Shown: positions 13,841 to 13,892 of the stretch, piece after piece
Layout of the letters: every line of letters starts with the position of its first letter
How positions within the stretch are numbered: the first letter of the stretch is position 1
Source of the DNA: JAFMDF01 sp964644655
GTDB taxonomy: Bacteria > Bacteroidota > Bacteroidia > Chitinophagales > Saprospiraceae
DNA length: 13,892 nucleotides
Assembly: GCA_964644655.1 (NCBI GenBank)
Contig: CAZXYA010000205.1
Coordinates: forward strand, 1-13,892
Reading direction: 5' to 3'
Notes under the pieces: model-generated
Told to the model about the DNA's origin: nothing
Databases searched by the model: none
What the model saw: the letters and a program-made list of their open reading frames with translations, nothing else
Translations under genes and position numbers: made by a program

Positions 13841-13892
13841 GAGCTGTTTACTAAATCATATTGTCATTTTTTTAGAGTAGAGATTAGAGACC

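Overview
The window looks like a chromosomal stretch from a low-GC member of the Bacteroidota, possibly of the Saprospiria type. The evidence is a bTHX-type small ribosomal protein, several putative promoters with the Bacteroidota -7 element TAnnTTTG, lipoproteins with short signal peptides, an outer-membrane barrel protein with many Ig-like repeats, and typical families such as TMEM220-like, DUF4112 and a YcaQ-type glycosylase. The exact genus cannot be read from the sequence. No phage, plasmid, CRISPR or rRNA/tRNA gene was seen.

Layout. Bases 1-694 are noncoding and rich in repeats. They hold a hairpin at the left edge, a 247-bp MITE-like element (191-437) with 23-bp terminal inverted repeats and an 8-bp direct repeat on each side, and an inverted array of 7-bp units (498-556). 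Next is the glycogen pair glgA (695-2134) and glgC (2196-3545). A second inverted 7-bp array fills the gap between them, and a strong hairpin terminator follows. A well-formed promoter then leads, over a long leader, to a 39-codon bTHX gene (3922-4041). A minus-strand amidohydrolase lipoprotein (4128-5849) is divergent from a YcaQ-like DNA glycosylase that probably starts at TTG (6164-7339). A 333-bp gap with a 14-bp inverted repeat separates it from a minus-strand TMEM220-like membrane protein. That gene is divergent from a DUF4112 gene (8290-8778), which runs tail to tail, 2 bp apart, into a minus-strand lactonase-like lipoprotein (8781-9959). The 339-bp gap at 9960-10298 contains two different paired-hairpin elements side by side. 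The right third is one minus-strand gene for a 1164-residue protein with a signal peptide, an N-terminal outer-membrane barrel and nine Ig-like repeats.

Function. glgA and glgC form the core of glycogen synthesis: ADP-glucose production, then chain elongation. The other genes look like independent single-gene units: translation (bTHX), DNA crosslink repair (YcaQ), envelope hydrolases and membrane proteins of unknown role, and a large envelope protein.

The most unusual content is the set of palindromic intergenic elements (four architectures in 14 kb) and the barrel-plus-Ig-repeat protein, whose order of domains resembles the intimin/invasin layout. No complete new multi-gene system is evident.
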